This document shows positions 27,169 through 36,626 of a stretch of 64,000 bases of DNA, in pieces (the first letter of the stretch is position 1; every line of letters begins with the position of its first letter). Origin of the DNA: Rhizobium sp. CB3090. GTDB taxonomy: Bacteria; Pseudomonadota; Alphaproteobacteria; Rhizobiales; Rhizobiaceae. The notes under the pieces are model-generated. The model did not search any database. It had not been told where the DNA came from and saw nothing but the letters and a program-made list of their open reading frames with translations. The stretch covers positions 496,001 to 560,000 of the forward strand of contig NZ_CP121664.1 in NCBI RefSeq assembly GCF_029714285.1. Reading direction: 5' to 3'. The position numbers and the translations under genes are program-made.

Positions 27169-27336
27169 ATGTCGCACGACCTCTCGCTCGCCCAGTCCCT
27201 CGCATCCCAGCTCTCCCGCGACTTGATGGTTCCGGTCACGCTCTTCACCGTCAACGGCGAATATGGCGTCCTGCCCTCCGACGAAATCGACGACGACGAG
27301 CTTCAGATCGTCCATGAGTACTCACCTTGGCATTGA
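27169..27336 (+). CDS. Small conserved-looking plasmid protein, function unknown
   Basis: 55 residues from ATG 27169, with aaggag 11 bases upstream; in-frame starts before it have no such site. Sequence MSHDLSLAQSLASQLSRDLM then VPVTLFTVNGEYGVLPSDE; strongly acidic end (DEIDDDELQIVHEYSPWH). Two hairpins follow: ccttggc/gccaagg (27325-27343) across the stop codon and a perfect 11-bp stem at 27354-27379. First gene of the establishment-type block, right after the IS element. I recall similar small proteins on rhizobial plasmids but not a function. Confidence 0.6.
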   Translation: MSHDLSLAQSLASQLSRDLMVPVTLFTVNGEYGVLPSDEIDDDELQIVHEYSPWH

Positions 27337-27353
27337 GCCAAGGCAGGGCCTTA

Positions 27354-27379
27354 GGCCTGCCGCTTGCGAGCGGCAGGCC
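27354..27379 (+). terminator. 11-bp GC-rich hairpin between the small gene and the Toprim gene
   Basis: ggcctgccgct / agcggcaggcc with a 4-base loop, no T-run. May end or attenuate the short transcript, or protect its 3' end. The phrase caagggaggcttcgcc just after it recurs at about 28495. Confidence 0.4.
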
Positions 27380-27526
27380 GCAAGGGAGGCTTCGCCGCGG
27401 CCGACCTTGCATGATTCACCAAATTGCCAGCCGCGCCCTTGCGGCCTTTGCTCTTCGCAGCCGCTGAAGTGGCAAATTGGTAGAGCTGACGGATCGGAGG
27501 CGATCGCTCTCGCGATCGGAAGGAAA

Positions 27527-28438
27527 ATGGACAGACGAGAAATAGAATCGCTGCGCGACAAGATAAGCTGCGCCGCCGTGCTGGAGCAGAACGGGTTTGC
27601 CATCGACGTCAAGGAAAGCACCCGGCGGGCTGAGAAGTACCGCCGCAGCCGGGAGATCATCATTGTGACGCATGAAGGCCGTGGATGGTTCGATCCGCTC
27701 AGCGACGCGAAAGGCGATGTCTTCGGACTGGTCGAGCACCTTGACCGTGTTGGCTTTTCGGCATGCGTCGAGAAGGTCGCGGATCTCATAGGCTTCGAAA
27801 TTTCCAAGCCTGAGTGGCAGCCCCGCATTTCAAATAACCAATCCGACCTTTCCCTTGCCGATCGCTGGCAGGTGCGCCGCCGACCCTTTCGGGGTTCATC
27901 GACGTGGCGGTACCTAAAGGACGTGCGCTGCCTGCCCGCGGCTCTTTTGTGCTCGGCGATCAAACGCAACCTTCTTCGCGAAGGTCCGCAAGGCAGCATG
28001 TGGGCCGCCCATACGAACGAGGCAGGCATCGTCACCGGCTGGGAGGCGCGCGGTCCGCAATACCGAGGGTTCGCCTCCGGAGGAACGAAGGTTCTCTTCC
28101 GTCTGGGGTCGCATCCGGCGGTGCGCCTGGTCGTCACGGAAGCTGCGATCGACGCCATGAGCCTTGCGGCAATCGAGGGCCTGCGCGACGGCACGCTCTA
28201 TCTCAGCACCGGCGGCGGCTGGTCGCCGACCACGGTCGCGGCACTCGGCGCGCTCGCGTCAGGGGCCAACGTCCAGCTGGTCGCTGCCACCGACGCCAAC
28301 CCACAAGGCGAGATGTTTGCCGAGCGGCTACGCGCACTTGCCGAGGGGGCGGGATGCGACTGGATGCGACTTCGCCCGCCAGAAGAGGACTGGAACGAGG
28401 TTCTGAAGCTGCGCGCGAAGCGGGGCCGCGAGAAATAG
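27527..28438 (+). CDS. Toprim-domain protein (DUF3991/Toprim, plasmid primase-like)
   Basis: 303 residues from ATG 27527 (cggaaggaaa upstream; upstream frame is not protein-like). The N-terminal region resembles the CHC2-like/DUF3991 domain of plasmid Toprim proteins: DKISCAAVLEQNGFAIDVKE, REIIIVTHEGRGWFDPLSDA, KGDVFGLVEHLDRVGFSACV. The Toprim core is RLVVTEAAIDAMSLAAIEGL (catalytic Glu) and NVQLVAATDANPQGEMFAER, which has the expected acidic D-x-N/D pair. It could prime lagging-strand synthesis or processing of the transferred single strand. No helicase domain. Common on Rhizobium and Agrobacterium plasmids near tra genes. Confidence 0.8.
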   Translation: MDRREIESLRDKISCAAVLEQNGFAIDVKESTRRAEKYRRSREIIIVTHEGRGWFDPLSDAKGDVFGLVEHLDRVGFSACVEKVADLIGFEISKPEWQPRISNNQSDLSLADRWQVRRRPFRGSSTWRYLKDVRCLPAALLCSAIKRNLLREGPQGSMWAAHTNEAGIVTGWEARGPQYRGFASGGTKVLFRLGSHPAVRLVVTEAAIDAMSLAAIEGLRDGTLYLSTGGGWSPTTVAALGALASGANVQLVAATDANPQGEMFAERLRALAEGAGCDWMRLRPPEEDWNEVLKLRAKRGREK

Positions 28439-28640
28439 AAATGGGAGGAGGAAGGGAAAGAGGGAGAGGCGTGCCGCATGCGCGCTGCCCGCGTCAAGGG
28501 AGGCTTCGCCCGGCTAAAGCCGGCCCTGGACCCGGGAGGTCGCGATGCCGGCGGCAGGAAACGGGTCATGAAGGACTGAAGAAGATGGCGGGGTCGCGAG
28601 GACTGTGCCGCGCTTCGTCCGCCCGCGCAAGTAGCCGCAG

Positions 28641-29240
28641 ATGACCTCTTCCATCCGCAAAGTGTTTCAGGGCGTCGTAAGCCGCCCACAGATGTTTCGC
28701 ATGTTCGACCGTCATGTCCAGCGGCCTGATCGTTGGAACGGTGACACAACGCCGCTTTACGCCGGCGAATGGTTCGAAATCACCGAAGCCGAGCACGATT
28801 ACATGTTTGAGATCCTGCCGCCGCTCTGGATCCGTGGCTCGATGTTCGCGATGCGGGAATTCCTGACAGGATCGGTGACATCAGTGTTCTTCGCGCTCCG
28901 CATCGAGGAAGCGATCCGGTGCTTCCACGGCTATTGCGACCTTTCAGACAAGACCTCCGTCGAAGCCATGCGTGTCGCAATCATCGACCGGGAGAGCCGC
29001 CCGATCCGCACCATGACCCGCGAAGAGCGCCTCGATCACATTTGGAGCGCGACGGCTGACGACTATCGCGGCTATGCCGATACATGTTTTCCGGCTGCGG
29101 TGCGCGGCAAGCGAACGGTGCTGCTTTATGGCGGGAAAGAGGGCAGCTTCCTTAAGCTGCTCGAAGATCTGACCGACGACGAGATCGCCGCCAAGCTGCC
29201 GGTACAGCTGCGCCACCTCCCCTCACCGATCGCGGCATAG
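28641..29240 (+). CDS. DUF1419 family protein
   Basis: 199 residues from ATG 28641. Sequence SIRKVFQGVVSRPQMFRMFD, HDYMFEILPPLWIRGSMFAM and ADTCFPAAVRGKRTVLLYGG matches the DUF1419 family as I recall it, found almost only on rhizobial plasmids beside Toprim and methylase-helicase genes. No catalytic motif or membrane segment seen. The 28439-28640 gap before it is GC-rich with hairpin-forming sequence and has no gene. Function unknown. Confidence 0.7.
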   Translation: MTSSIRKVFQGVVSRPQMFRMFDRHVQRPDRWNGDTTPLYAGEWFEITEAEHDYMFEILPPLWIRGSMFAMREFLTGSVTSVFFALRIEEAIRCFHGYCDLSDKTSVEAMRVAIIDRESRPIRTMTREERLDHIWSATADDYRGYADTCFPAAVRGKRTVLLYGGKEGSFLKLLEDLTDDEIAAKLPVQLRHLPSPIAA

Positions 29241-29531
29241 AAAGTTTTGCCATGCTCACCTTCCCGATCGCATCGGCGCGCGCGACGACCGCGCCCGATC
29301 GACGCCTTGCTACTGGATAATTTGAGGCGATGATTGCGGCGAGCCCAGCCGCCGCGCATCGTCGCATCGTCTTCGCCTCCGACGCCATTCAGATGGTCAT
29401 CCTCGAGCGCGATCAGCGCTTTGCCGACCTTACACCGGCGGCATGGACGCCGTTTCCTCCCATCCACTGCGGATCGCCTGCTGTCTTTCGCGACAGGAGG
29501 ACGACACTCGCGCTATCCCAAGGAGCTTTCA

Positions 29532-32500
29532 ATGAGCAACGATCCCTTCACCCTCGATATCTTCGCCGGCAGCCCGCTTTCGTCTGGGCTCGGCATCGGG
29601 GTCACTGCATTCGGCGGTTTTGCCGCGAATGACGACGATCCGGAACCGACGCCGTCTGCCCCTGCCCCCGCGCGTGCCCTTCCGTCTGCCATTCCAAAGG
29701 CGCAACGAACGCAGGGAGCGCCCGCCAACTTCTACCTCGAAGACGACGATCGCGGTTTGGCCGCGACCTGGAGGGAACGGGCGCGTTTGAATATCGCGGC
29801 CATTCTCACAGCCAGTGAGATCGAGAGGCAAGAAAGGCCGGCTACGCGTGATGCGCAGGCCAGGCTGATACGCTTCACCGGTTTCGGCAGCTCTGAGCTC
29901 GCCAACGGCATGTTCCGCCGCCCGGGTGAGGCCGGTTTCCGCCAAGGCTGGGAGGAACCCGCCGGTTTGCTGGAGGCGTCGGTCACGAAAAGCGACTATG
30001 CCTCGCTTGCACGCTGCACCCAATATGCCCACTTCACGCCCGAATACATCGTCCGGGCGATCTGGTCCGGCCTGCAGCGGCTCGGCTGGCGCGGCGGCAG
30101 GGTGTTGGAACCCGGTATCGGGACAGGCCTTTTTCCGGCTTTGATGCCGGTGGAGTATCGTGATTGCAGCTATTTCACCGGCGTAGAGCTCGATCCGGTC
30201 ACCGCCCGCATCGCGCGGCTGCTGCAGCCACGGGCGCGCATCATCAATGCGGATTTCGCGCGGACAGATTTTTCTGAAATCTACGACCTAGCTATCGGCA
30301 ATCCACCCTTCTCCGACCGCACGGTTCGCTCCGACCGGCACTATCGCTCGCTCGGTCTCAGGCTGCACGATTACTTCATCGCGCGGTCGATCGATCTCTT
30401 GAAACCCGGCGGGCTCGCCGCCTTTGTCACCAGCGCCGGCACGATGGACAAAGCCGATAGCAAATGCCGGGAACACATCGCAAAAGCCGCCGATCTGGTC
30501 GGCGCCATTCGCCTGCCGGAAGGCAGTTTCCGGCGGGAGGCCGGCACCGACGTCGTCGTCGATATCCTGTTCTTTCGCAAGCGCAAGGCCGGCGAACCGC
30601 CAGGCGATCTTGCCTGGCTCGATCTTGACGAAGTCCGCCCAGCCACGGCGGAGGAAGGGCCCGATCCGCGTGAACCGCTGGTTCGCGCGACATCCGGGTT
30701 CGGTGCTCGGCACGCACGCGCTGACCTCCGGTCCCTTCGGTGAGATCTACACCTGCCTGCCCCGCGCCGACGAGAACATGGAAACGGCACTCAATGCCGC
30801 CGTTCAGCGTCTTCCAGAGGGCATCTACGATGGCGAGCCGACCGAAATCGATGTCGATCTCGAAGACGAGCTCGCGGAAATCCTGGACCTGAAACCCGAC
30901 AGCAACCGGGCCCGTGAAGGCAGTTACTTCATCGACAACAGGCACGGCCTGATGCAGATGGTCGACGGCGCGCCGCTCGCGGTGCAGGTCCGCAAACCCC
31001 GTAGCGGCGACGGCCCACCGGAAAAGCACGTCCGGATCATTCGCAAACTGATCCCGATCCGCGATGCCGTGCGAGACGTCCTCACAGCCCAGGAACTGGA
31101 CCGGCCGTGGCGCGACTGCCAAGTGCGGCTGCGCATCGCCTGGTCGAGCTTCGTGCGCGATTTTGGCCCGATCAACCACACCACGGTTTCGATCATCGAG
31201 GATAAGACGACGGGCGAGGTTCGTGAAATCCATCGCCAGCCGAACCTTCTGCCATTTCGCGATGATCCCGACTGCTGGCTGGTCGCCTCCATCGAGGCCT
31301 ATGACCTCGAAACCGACACCGCCAGGCCCGGGCCGATTTTTTCCGAGCGCGTCATCGCGCCCCCTTCCCCGCCCGTCATCACCTCCGCCGCCGATGCCTT
31401 GGCCGTCGTCCTCAACGAGCGCGGGGGCATCGACCTCGATCATATCGCCGAGCTTCTGCATTGCGACGCGGACGCAGTTCTCGATGCGCTCGGTGACGCA
31501 ATCTTTCGCGATCCGACCGACGGTTCCTGGCAGACCTCGGACGCCTATCTTTCCGGCGCAGTGCGGACGAAGCTTGGCGTTGCGGAAGCAGCCGCTGGGC
31601 TCGATGCCGGCTACGAACGCAATGTCCGTGCGCTCCAGGTGGTGCAGCCGGCTGACCTCTGTCCGTCGGACATTACCGCACGACTTGGCGCGCCATGGAT
31701 TCCGGCGGTCGATATCGTCCAGTTCGTGCACGAGACGATGGGTGCGGAGATCGCAATCCATCATATGCCGGAACTCGGCTCCTGGACCGTCGAGGCTCGG
31801 CAGCTCGGTTGGATGGCCGCGGGAACATCGGAATGGGGCACCGACCGCCGGCACGCCGGCGAGCTGCTCGGCGATGCCTTGAACAGCCGCGTGCCTCAGA
31901 TCTTTGACGTTTTCAAGGACGTGGACGGCGAGCGGCGGGTGCTCAACGTCGTCGATACCGAAGCCGCCCGCGACAAGCTGCAGAAAATCAAGACGGCCTT
32001 TCAGAACTGGGTCTGGACCGATCCCGATCGCACCGACCGGCTGGCGCGGGTCTATAATGATCGCTTTAACAACATTGCGCCTCGAAAGTTCGACGGCTCC
32101 CATCTTATGCTTCCCGGTGCCTCTGGCGCCATTGTTCTTTATGGGCACCAGAAGCGCGGCATCTGGCGGATCATCTCATCGGGATCGACCTACCTTGCGC
32201 ATGCCGTCGGTGCGGGCAAGACGATGACGATGGCGGCCGCGATCATGGAACAGCGCCGGCTCGGGCTGATCGCCCAGGCGATGCTGGTCGTGCCTGGTCA
32301 TTGCCTGGCACAGGCGGCGCGCGAATTCCTGGCGCTTTATCCGAACGCCCGCATTCTCGTCGCCGACGAGACGAATTTTTCGAAAGAAAAACGGGCTCGC
32401 TTCCTCTCCCGCGCCGCCACCGCGACCTGGGATGCGATCATCATCACCCATTCGGCATTCCGGTTCATCGCCGTGCCATCGGCGTTTGAACAGCAAATGA

Positions 32501-34623
32501 TCCAGGACGAGCTGGAACTCTACGAGGAACTGCTGACTAAAGTCGACAGCGAGGACCGTGTTTCGCGCAAACGGTTGGAGCGGCTCAAGGAGGGTCTGAA
32601 GGAGCGACTGGAGGCGCTCTCCACCCGCAAGGACGATCTGCTGACAATCTCGGAGATTGGCGTCGACCAGATTATCGTCGACGAGGCGCAGGAATTCCGC
32701 AAGCTTTCCTTCGCCACCAAGATGTCGACCTTGAAAGGCATCGATCCGAACGGATCGCAGCGTGCCTGGGACCTCTACGTCAAATCCCATTTCATCGAGA
32801 CGAAGAACCCCGGCCGCGCTCTGGTTCTGGCATCCGGGACGCCGATCACCAACACGCTCGGTGAGATGTTTTCGATCCAGCGCCTTCTTGGGCACGCCGC
32901 ACTCGCCGAGCGCGGACTGCACGAATTCGATGCCTGGGCCTCGACCTTCGGCGACACGACGACGGAACTGGAGATCCAGCCGTCCGGCAAATACAAGCCC
33001 GTCAGCCGCTTTGCCTCCTTCGTCAACGTGCCTGAACTGATCTCCATGTTCCGCAGCTTCGCCGACGTGGTGATGCCCGAGGATCTGCGCGAATACGTCA
33101 AGGTGCCCAACATCTCCAGCGGCGGGCGGCAGATCCTGACGGCCAAGCCGACGCAGGCCTTCAGAAATTATCAGACTATCCTTGATGCCCGCATCAAGGC
33201 GATCGAGATGCGCGAGGGGCCGGCGCAGCCCGGCGATGACATCCTGCTCTCCGTCATCACCGACGGTCGACATGCCGCCATCGATCTCCGCCTGGTCGAC
33301 GCGGACAATGACAACGAGCCGGACAACAAGCTCAACCTGCTCGTCCAGAACGCCTTCCGCATCTGGCGGGAAACGTCGCAAAGCACATTTGTGCGACCCG
33401 ACGGCAAAGCCTTCGATCTCCCCGGGGCGGCGCAGATGATCTTTTCCGATCTCGGCACCATCAATGTCGAGAAGAGCAGAGGCTTTTCAGCTTACCGCTG
33501 GATCAAGGACGAACTTGTGCGCATGGGTGTTCCGCTATCGGAAATCGCCTTCATGCAGGACTACAAGAAGACCGAGGCCAAGCAGCGTCTGTTCGCCGAC
33601 GTCCGCGCCGGCAAGGTCCGCTTCCTGATCGGCTCGTCGGACACGATGGGGACCGGTGTCAACGCCCAGCTCCGTCTCAAGGCGTTGCATCATCTCGACG
33701 TCCCCTGGCTGCCTTCGCAGATCGAACAGCGGGAGGGCCGGATCGTGCGGCAGGGAAACCAGCATGACGAGGTTGATATCTTCGCCTATGCCACCCAAGG
33801 CTCGCTCGATGCCAGCATGTGGCAGAGCAACGAGCGCAAGGCCCGCTTCATTGCCGCAGCGCTTTCCGGCGACACTTCGATCCGCAGGCTGGAAGATCTC
33901 CGTGAAGGGGCCGCAAACCAGTTCGCCATGGCCAAGGCGATTGCCAGCGGCGATGAACGACTGATGCAGAAGGCGGGACTTGAGGCCGACATTGCCCGCC
34001 TCGAACGGCTGCTTGCCGCTCACGACGAGGATCAATATGCGGTACGCCGACAGATCCGCGACGCCGAGCGCGATATCGAGGTATCGATCCGGCGTATCAG
34101 CGAGATCGGCAAGGACATAGAGCGCCTCACCCCGACGGCTGGCGATGCCTTCGCCATGACGGTGATGGGCAAGGCTTACGACGAGCGCAGGCTCGCCGGC
34201 CGCGCGCTGATGAAAGAAATCCTCACTCTGGTGCAGTTGCAACAGGAAGGTGAAATGAGAATCGCCTCGATCGGAGGCTTTCACCTGGACTATCATGGCG
34301 AGCGGCCCGGCAGGCGCGATGGCTATTATTACACCACCCTTCTTCAGCGCACCGGCACGACCGAGGAGCTCGATCTCCCTGTCACCGTGACGCCGCTGGG
34401 TGCCGTTTCGCGGTTGGAACACGCGCTCCACCGTTTTGGCGAGGATCAGGAGCATTACCGGCTTCGACTGCACGAGGCCGAAGGGCGTCTTGCCTCCTAT
34501 CGCACGCGCGAGGGCGGCGTGTTCGCATTCGGTGATGAACTCGCCGACAAGCGTCGGCAGCGCCGGGATATCGACCAGGCGCTGGCGGCCGCGGTGCGCG
34601 GGGAAGCGTCAGAGGCTGCCTGA
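29532..34623 (+). CDS. Giant DNA methylase-helicase fusion, interrupted by a single frameshift
   Basis: Starts at ATG 29532 (aaggag upstream). N-terminal part: an N6-adenine methylase with RGGRVLEPGIGTGLFPAL (SAM site) and AIGNPPFSDRTV (NPPF at ~257). C-terminal part: an SF2/SNF2-type helicase with HAVGAGKTMTMAA (Walker A, ~890), IIVDEAQEFRKLS (DEAQ, ~1050) and QIEQREGRIVRQGNQ (motif VI, ~1400), then a coiled-coil tail. The first frame leaves the protein at EEGPDPRE and stops at 30743; the other frame continues as GPIRVNRWFARHPGSV. One surplus base near the ggcccg at 30658-30663 explains it. Without it the protein would be ~1,696 residues. Such fusions resemble phage P1 DarB, which protects entering DNA from type I restriction. 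Confidence 0.85.
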
Positions 34624-34734
34624 TGACAACGCCATGGCTTAGCTTCTCGGTAGGATTTTAGGAGCGACGCAGCATGCGCATAGCTGCATTGCACAATAAT
34701 CGCTTTGCCATTCGGTCAAAAAACAGGCATTCTG

Positions 34735-34852
34735 CGCATGGCTGATGCACATGGTGGCAGCTCCTCCCAGTGCCGCCGCAACAGCTGTTCCCTCTGGAGG
34801 TTTGTTGACCTTCACACTTCATGGGCCGCGGTTTCCGCTGGCCCATTTTTTT
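34735..34852 (+). ncRNA. Candidate trans-acting sRNA (alpha-r14-like?) with terminator
   Basis: A gene-free stretch with a strong Rho-independent terminator (34821-34852) has, ~55 bases before it, the CU-rich segment agctcctcccagtgcc, which could pair with Shine-Dalgarno sequences. Anti-SD loops of the CCUCCUCCC type are a mark of the rhizobial alpha-r14 (NfeR1) sRNAs, which occur in many copies including on plasmids, at about this length. A -35-like ttgcca lies at ~34708 but the -10 is poor. The family name is recall; the 5' end is a guess. Confidence 0.35.
34821..34852 (+). terminator. Rho-independent terminator
   Basis: atgggcc / ggcccat stem with a GC-rich inner part, followed directly by ttttttt (34846-34852). 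The 500-base gap around it (34624-35134) has no gene on the + strand, so it must end either the methylase-helicase transcript or a separate small RNA. A long-range inverted repeat cccgttcgc (34863-34871) / gcgaacggg (34979-34987) follows. Confidence 0.7.
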
Positions 34853-35134
34853 AAAGGCTTATCCCGTTCGCACAGGTCCATACCAGCAATGGCGCAAAGG
34901 TTCTTGCTGCGGCACCTGTAGCCCTGAAAGGTGCTAAGATTGCTGTCAGCGGTCGTAGCAGCGAAGAAGCAACTCAAGCGAACGGGACAGATTCGCCTCG
35001 ACCTGTCGTGTGCAACGACAGCGGCCGTCATTTAATCCACCGATGCTTTATCGGAAGGTGGTCAAAGGCTTTGCGTCGCATTTTGATTTGGCATCGATAA
35101 GCAGTATCGGGGGACGGGGATTGTAGTTTATCGT

Positions 35135-35656
35135 ATGGTCACTGATGCCAACAACTTGGATCGCCTTCACACCCTATTGGTAGACTGGATTGAAAACGAT
35201 CCTGTCTTTTCCAGCGAGTACACCTCCAAGAAGAAATCTTTAAGCAAGCAGCTCCTTGAATTTGAAAACGATGTGGCATCACTAACTGGGCCAGCGGCAG
35301 ACGTTCTTCTTTATCGAGGCTACGACTTAAGGAAGGGGCAGCGTCTGCAAGACGGCTCGCTCTCGATCCAACCGAGATCGAGCGATTTGATCGAAAGTTG
35401 GACCACTGACGCAGCATGGGCCTTCCAGCATGCTGACCAATTCGAGAGCGGCATCGTCATCAGGAAGCTGGCGTCGGAACTGGATATCTTCATCGACGTG
35501 GATGCCTTTGCGAGAACTGTGGACGCTGAAGACCTAGACCTCGAAGGTGAAATTTTGGTTCGCTGTGGACAGCTCTCAGTTCCTGCAGATGATTGGACTT
35601 GGTCGGAGGTCGACTTTCCCAAAGAAGCAGAGCCTTCCGTTCGCGCTTGCAATTAG
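35135..35656 (+). CDS. Putative mono-ADP-ribosyltransferase-fold protein
   Basis: 173 residues from ATG 35135; weak ribosome site. The layout fits the R-S-E class of ADP-ribosyltransferases: VLLYRGYDLRKGQ (Arg at 61), LIESWTTDAAWAFQHADQF (S-x-T-T at about 88-91, followed by the usual aromatic/Ala helix), and DLDLEGEILVRCGQL (E137-x-E139, the catalytic ExE). Order and spacing are right and the length is that of a minimal domain. No signal peptide, immunity partner or antitoxin is obvious next to it. It lies inside the plasmid establishment block, so it might modify host or phage proteins, or RNA polymerase as in phages. Fold and activity are inferred by eye. Confidence 0.45.
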   Translation: MVTDANNLDRLHTLLVDWIENDPVFSSEYTSKKKSLSKQLLEFENDVASLTGPAADVLLYRGYDLRKGQRLQDGSLSIQPRSSDLIESWTTDAAWAFQHADQFESGIVIRKLASELDIFIDVDAFARTVDAEDLDLEGEILVRCGQLSVPADDWTWSEVDFPKEAEPSVRACN

Positions 35657-35667
35657 CAGATCATATT

Positions 35668-36345
35668 TCAGGCGATGATTTTTGGGGTTTGATCTGCAGA
35701 CCGTCCGGAACCTGCAATCCTCGATTCGACTGGAACGTGTCGAAGGTAGCCCATTTCGATTTCCTCCAGAGCGAGGCTCGGCGGGCAGACAACCGCCTCG
35801 TGTTTCGCTCCTCGCCCGGACGCCTGCGAGGGAGCGCAGATCGCCTTCCGGCGGCGGTAGCGGTGCTTTTTCTCTTCCCATCTGACCGCATCGAGTGCGT
35901 CGAAGACGTCGCAATGGTATTCGTAGGAATATCCGATCCGCTGGCCGATGCTGAGGATCGTGTCGACGTTGGTCTGAAAGTGTCTGCGACGGTCCCAACG
36001 GAAGACAAACTCGTTGGCGTAGATGTCGATGTGCTTGTCGCGGACACCGTGATACGTCCCATAGGCCAACCGCTTGAAGTTGGAGAAAAGGCGATGAACC
36101 CAGGGGGAAGGGCTTCATGCGCGGGCGGGACCGTCAGCCAAACTTAGGTTGAACACCACATGCTCGCGATGCTGCACACGCCTATAGGCGTTGCTTCCAT
36201 CGGTGAGGAGAATGCTCCCCACAGCGGTATTCTTCCGGATGAAGGCATGCAGGCTCTCACGGTCGATGTTGACGATCCGTTGGAGGCGGCGGCGCATAGG
36301 GTACTTTCTGTCTCGGACTTCGACCGCGCCGATCATGAAAAATCT
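35668..36345 (-). pseudogene. IS1595-family (ISXO2-like) transposase remnant
   Basis: Two frames on the reverse strand carry ISXO2-like pieces: near 36336-36120 IGAVEVRDRKYPMRRR and VGSILLTDGSNAYRRVQH (the second DDE aspartate region), and near 36100-35850 PWVHRLFSNFKRLAYGTYHG followed by DIYANEFVFRWDRRRHF (the C-terminal end). The N-terminal third, with the zinc ribbon and first Asp, is missing, and a frameshift lies near 36115. No inverted repeats identified. It is a dead fragment. Confidence 0.75.
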
Positions 36346-36626
36346 TGCCGATAGGGCTGCGACCTTGAGAGAAAAGAAGGAAGAGGGAGATGAGCCGGTC
36401 GCAGAGCCGTCCGCCGGTCGCCGCTGACGCTCAACCGCCGCCTCCGCATCCCGCCACTCGTCCTTCGCAGGGCTGTCAGCCCCGCTCGTCCTTCGCGGCA
36501 GCAATGCTCGGCCGCAGTTGCACCCGGCCGCCCGCTCCGCGGTCCGGGAAGTGTCTTCGAAAAGAATGAAGACGCGAGAGAAGGGCAGGCAGAGGGCCGT
36601 GTCCAATCCCCGAAAAGGAGCATCCC

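Noticed and set aside
34863..34987. Long-range inverted repeat cccgttcgc / gcgaacggg
   Set aside because: Nine bases 108 apart with no other structure; could be chance and no element was found.
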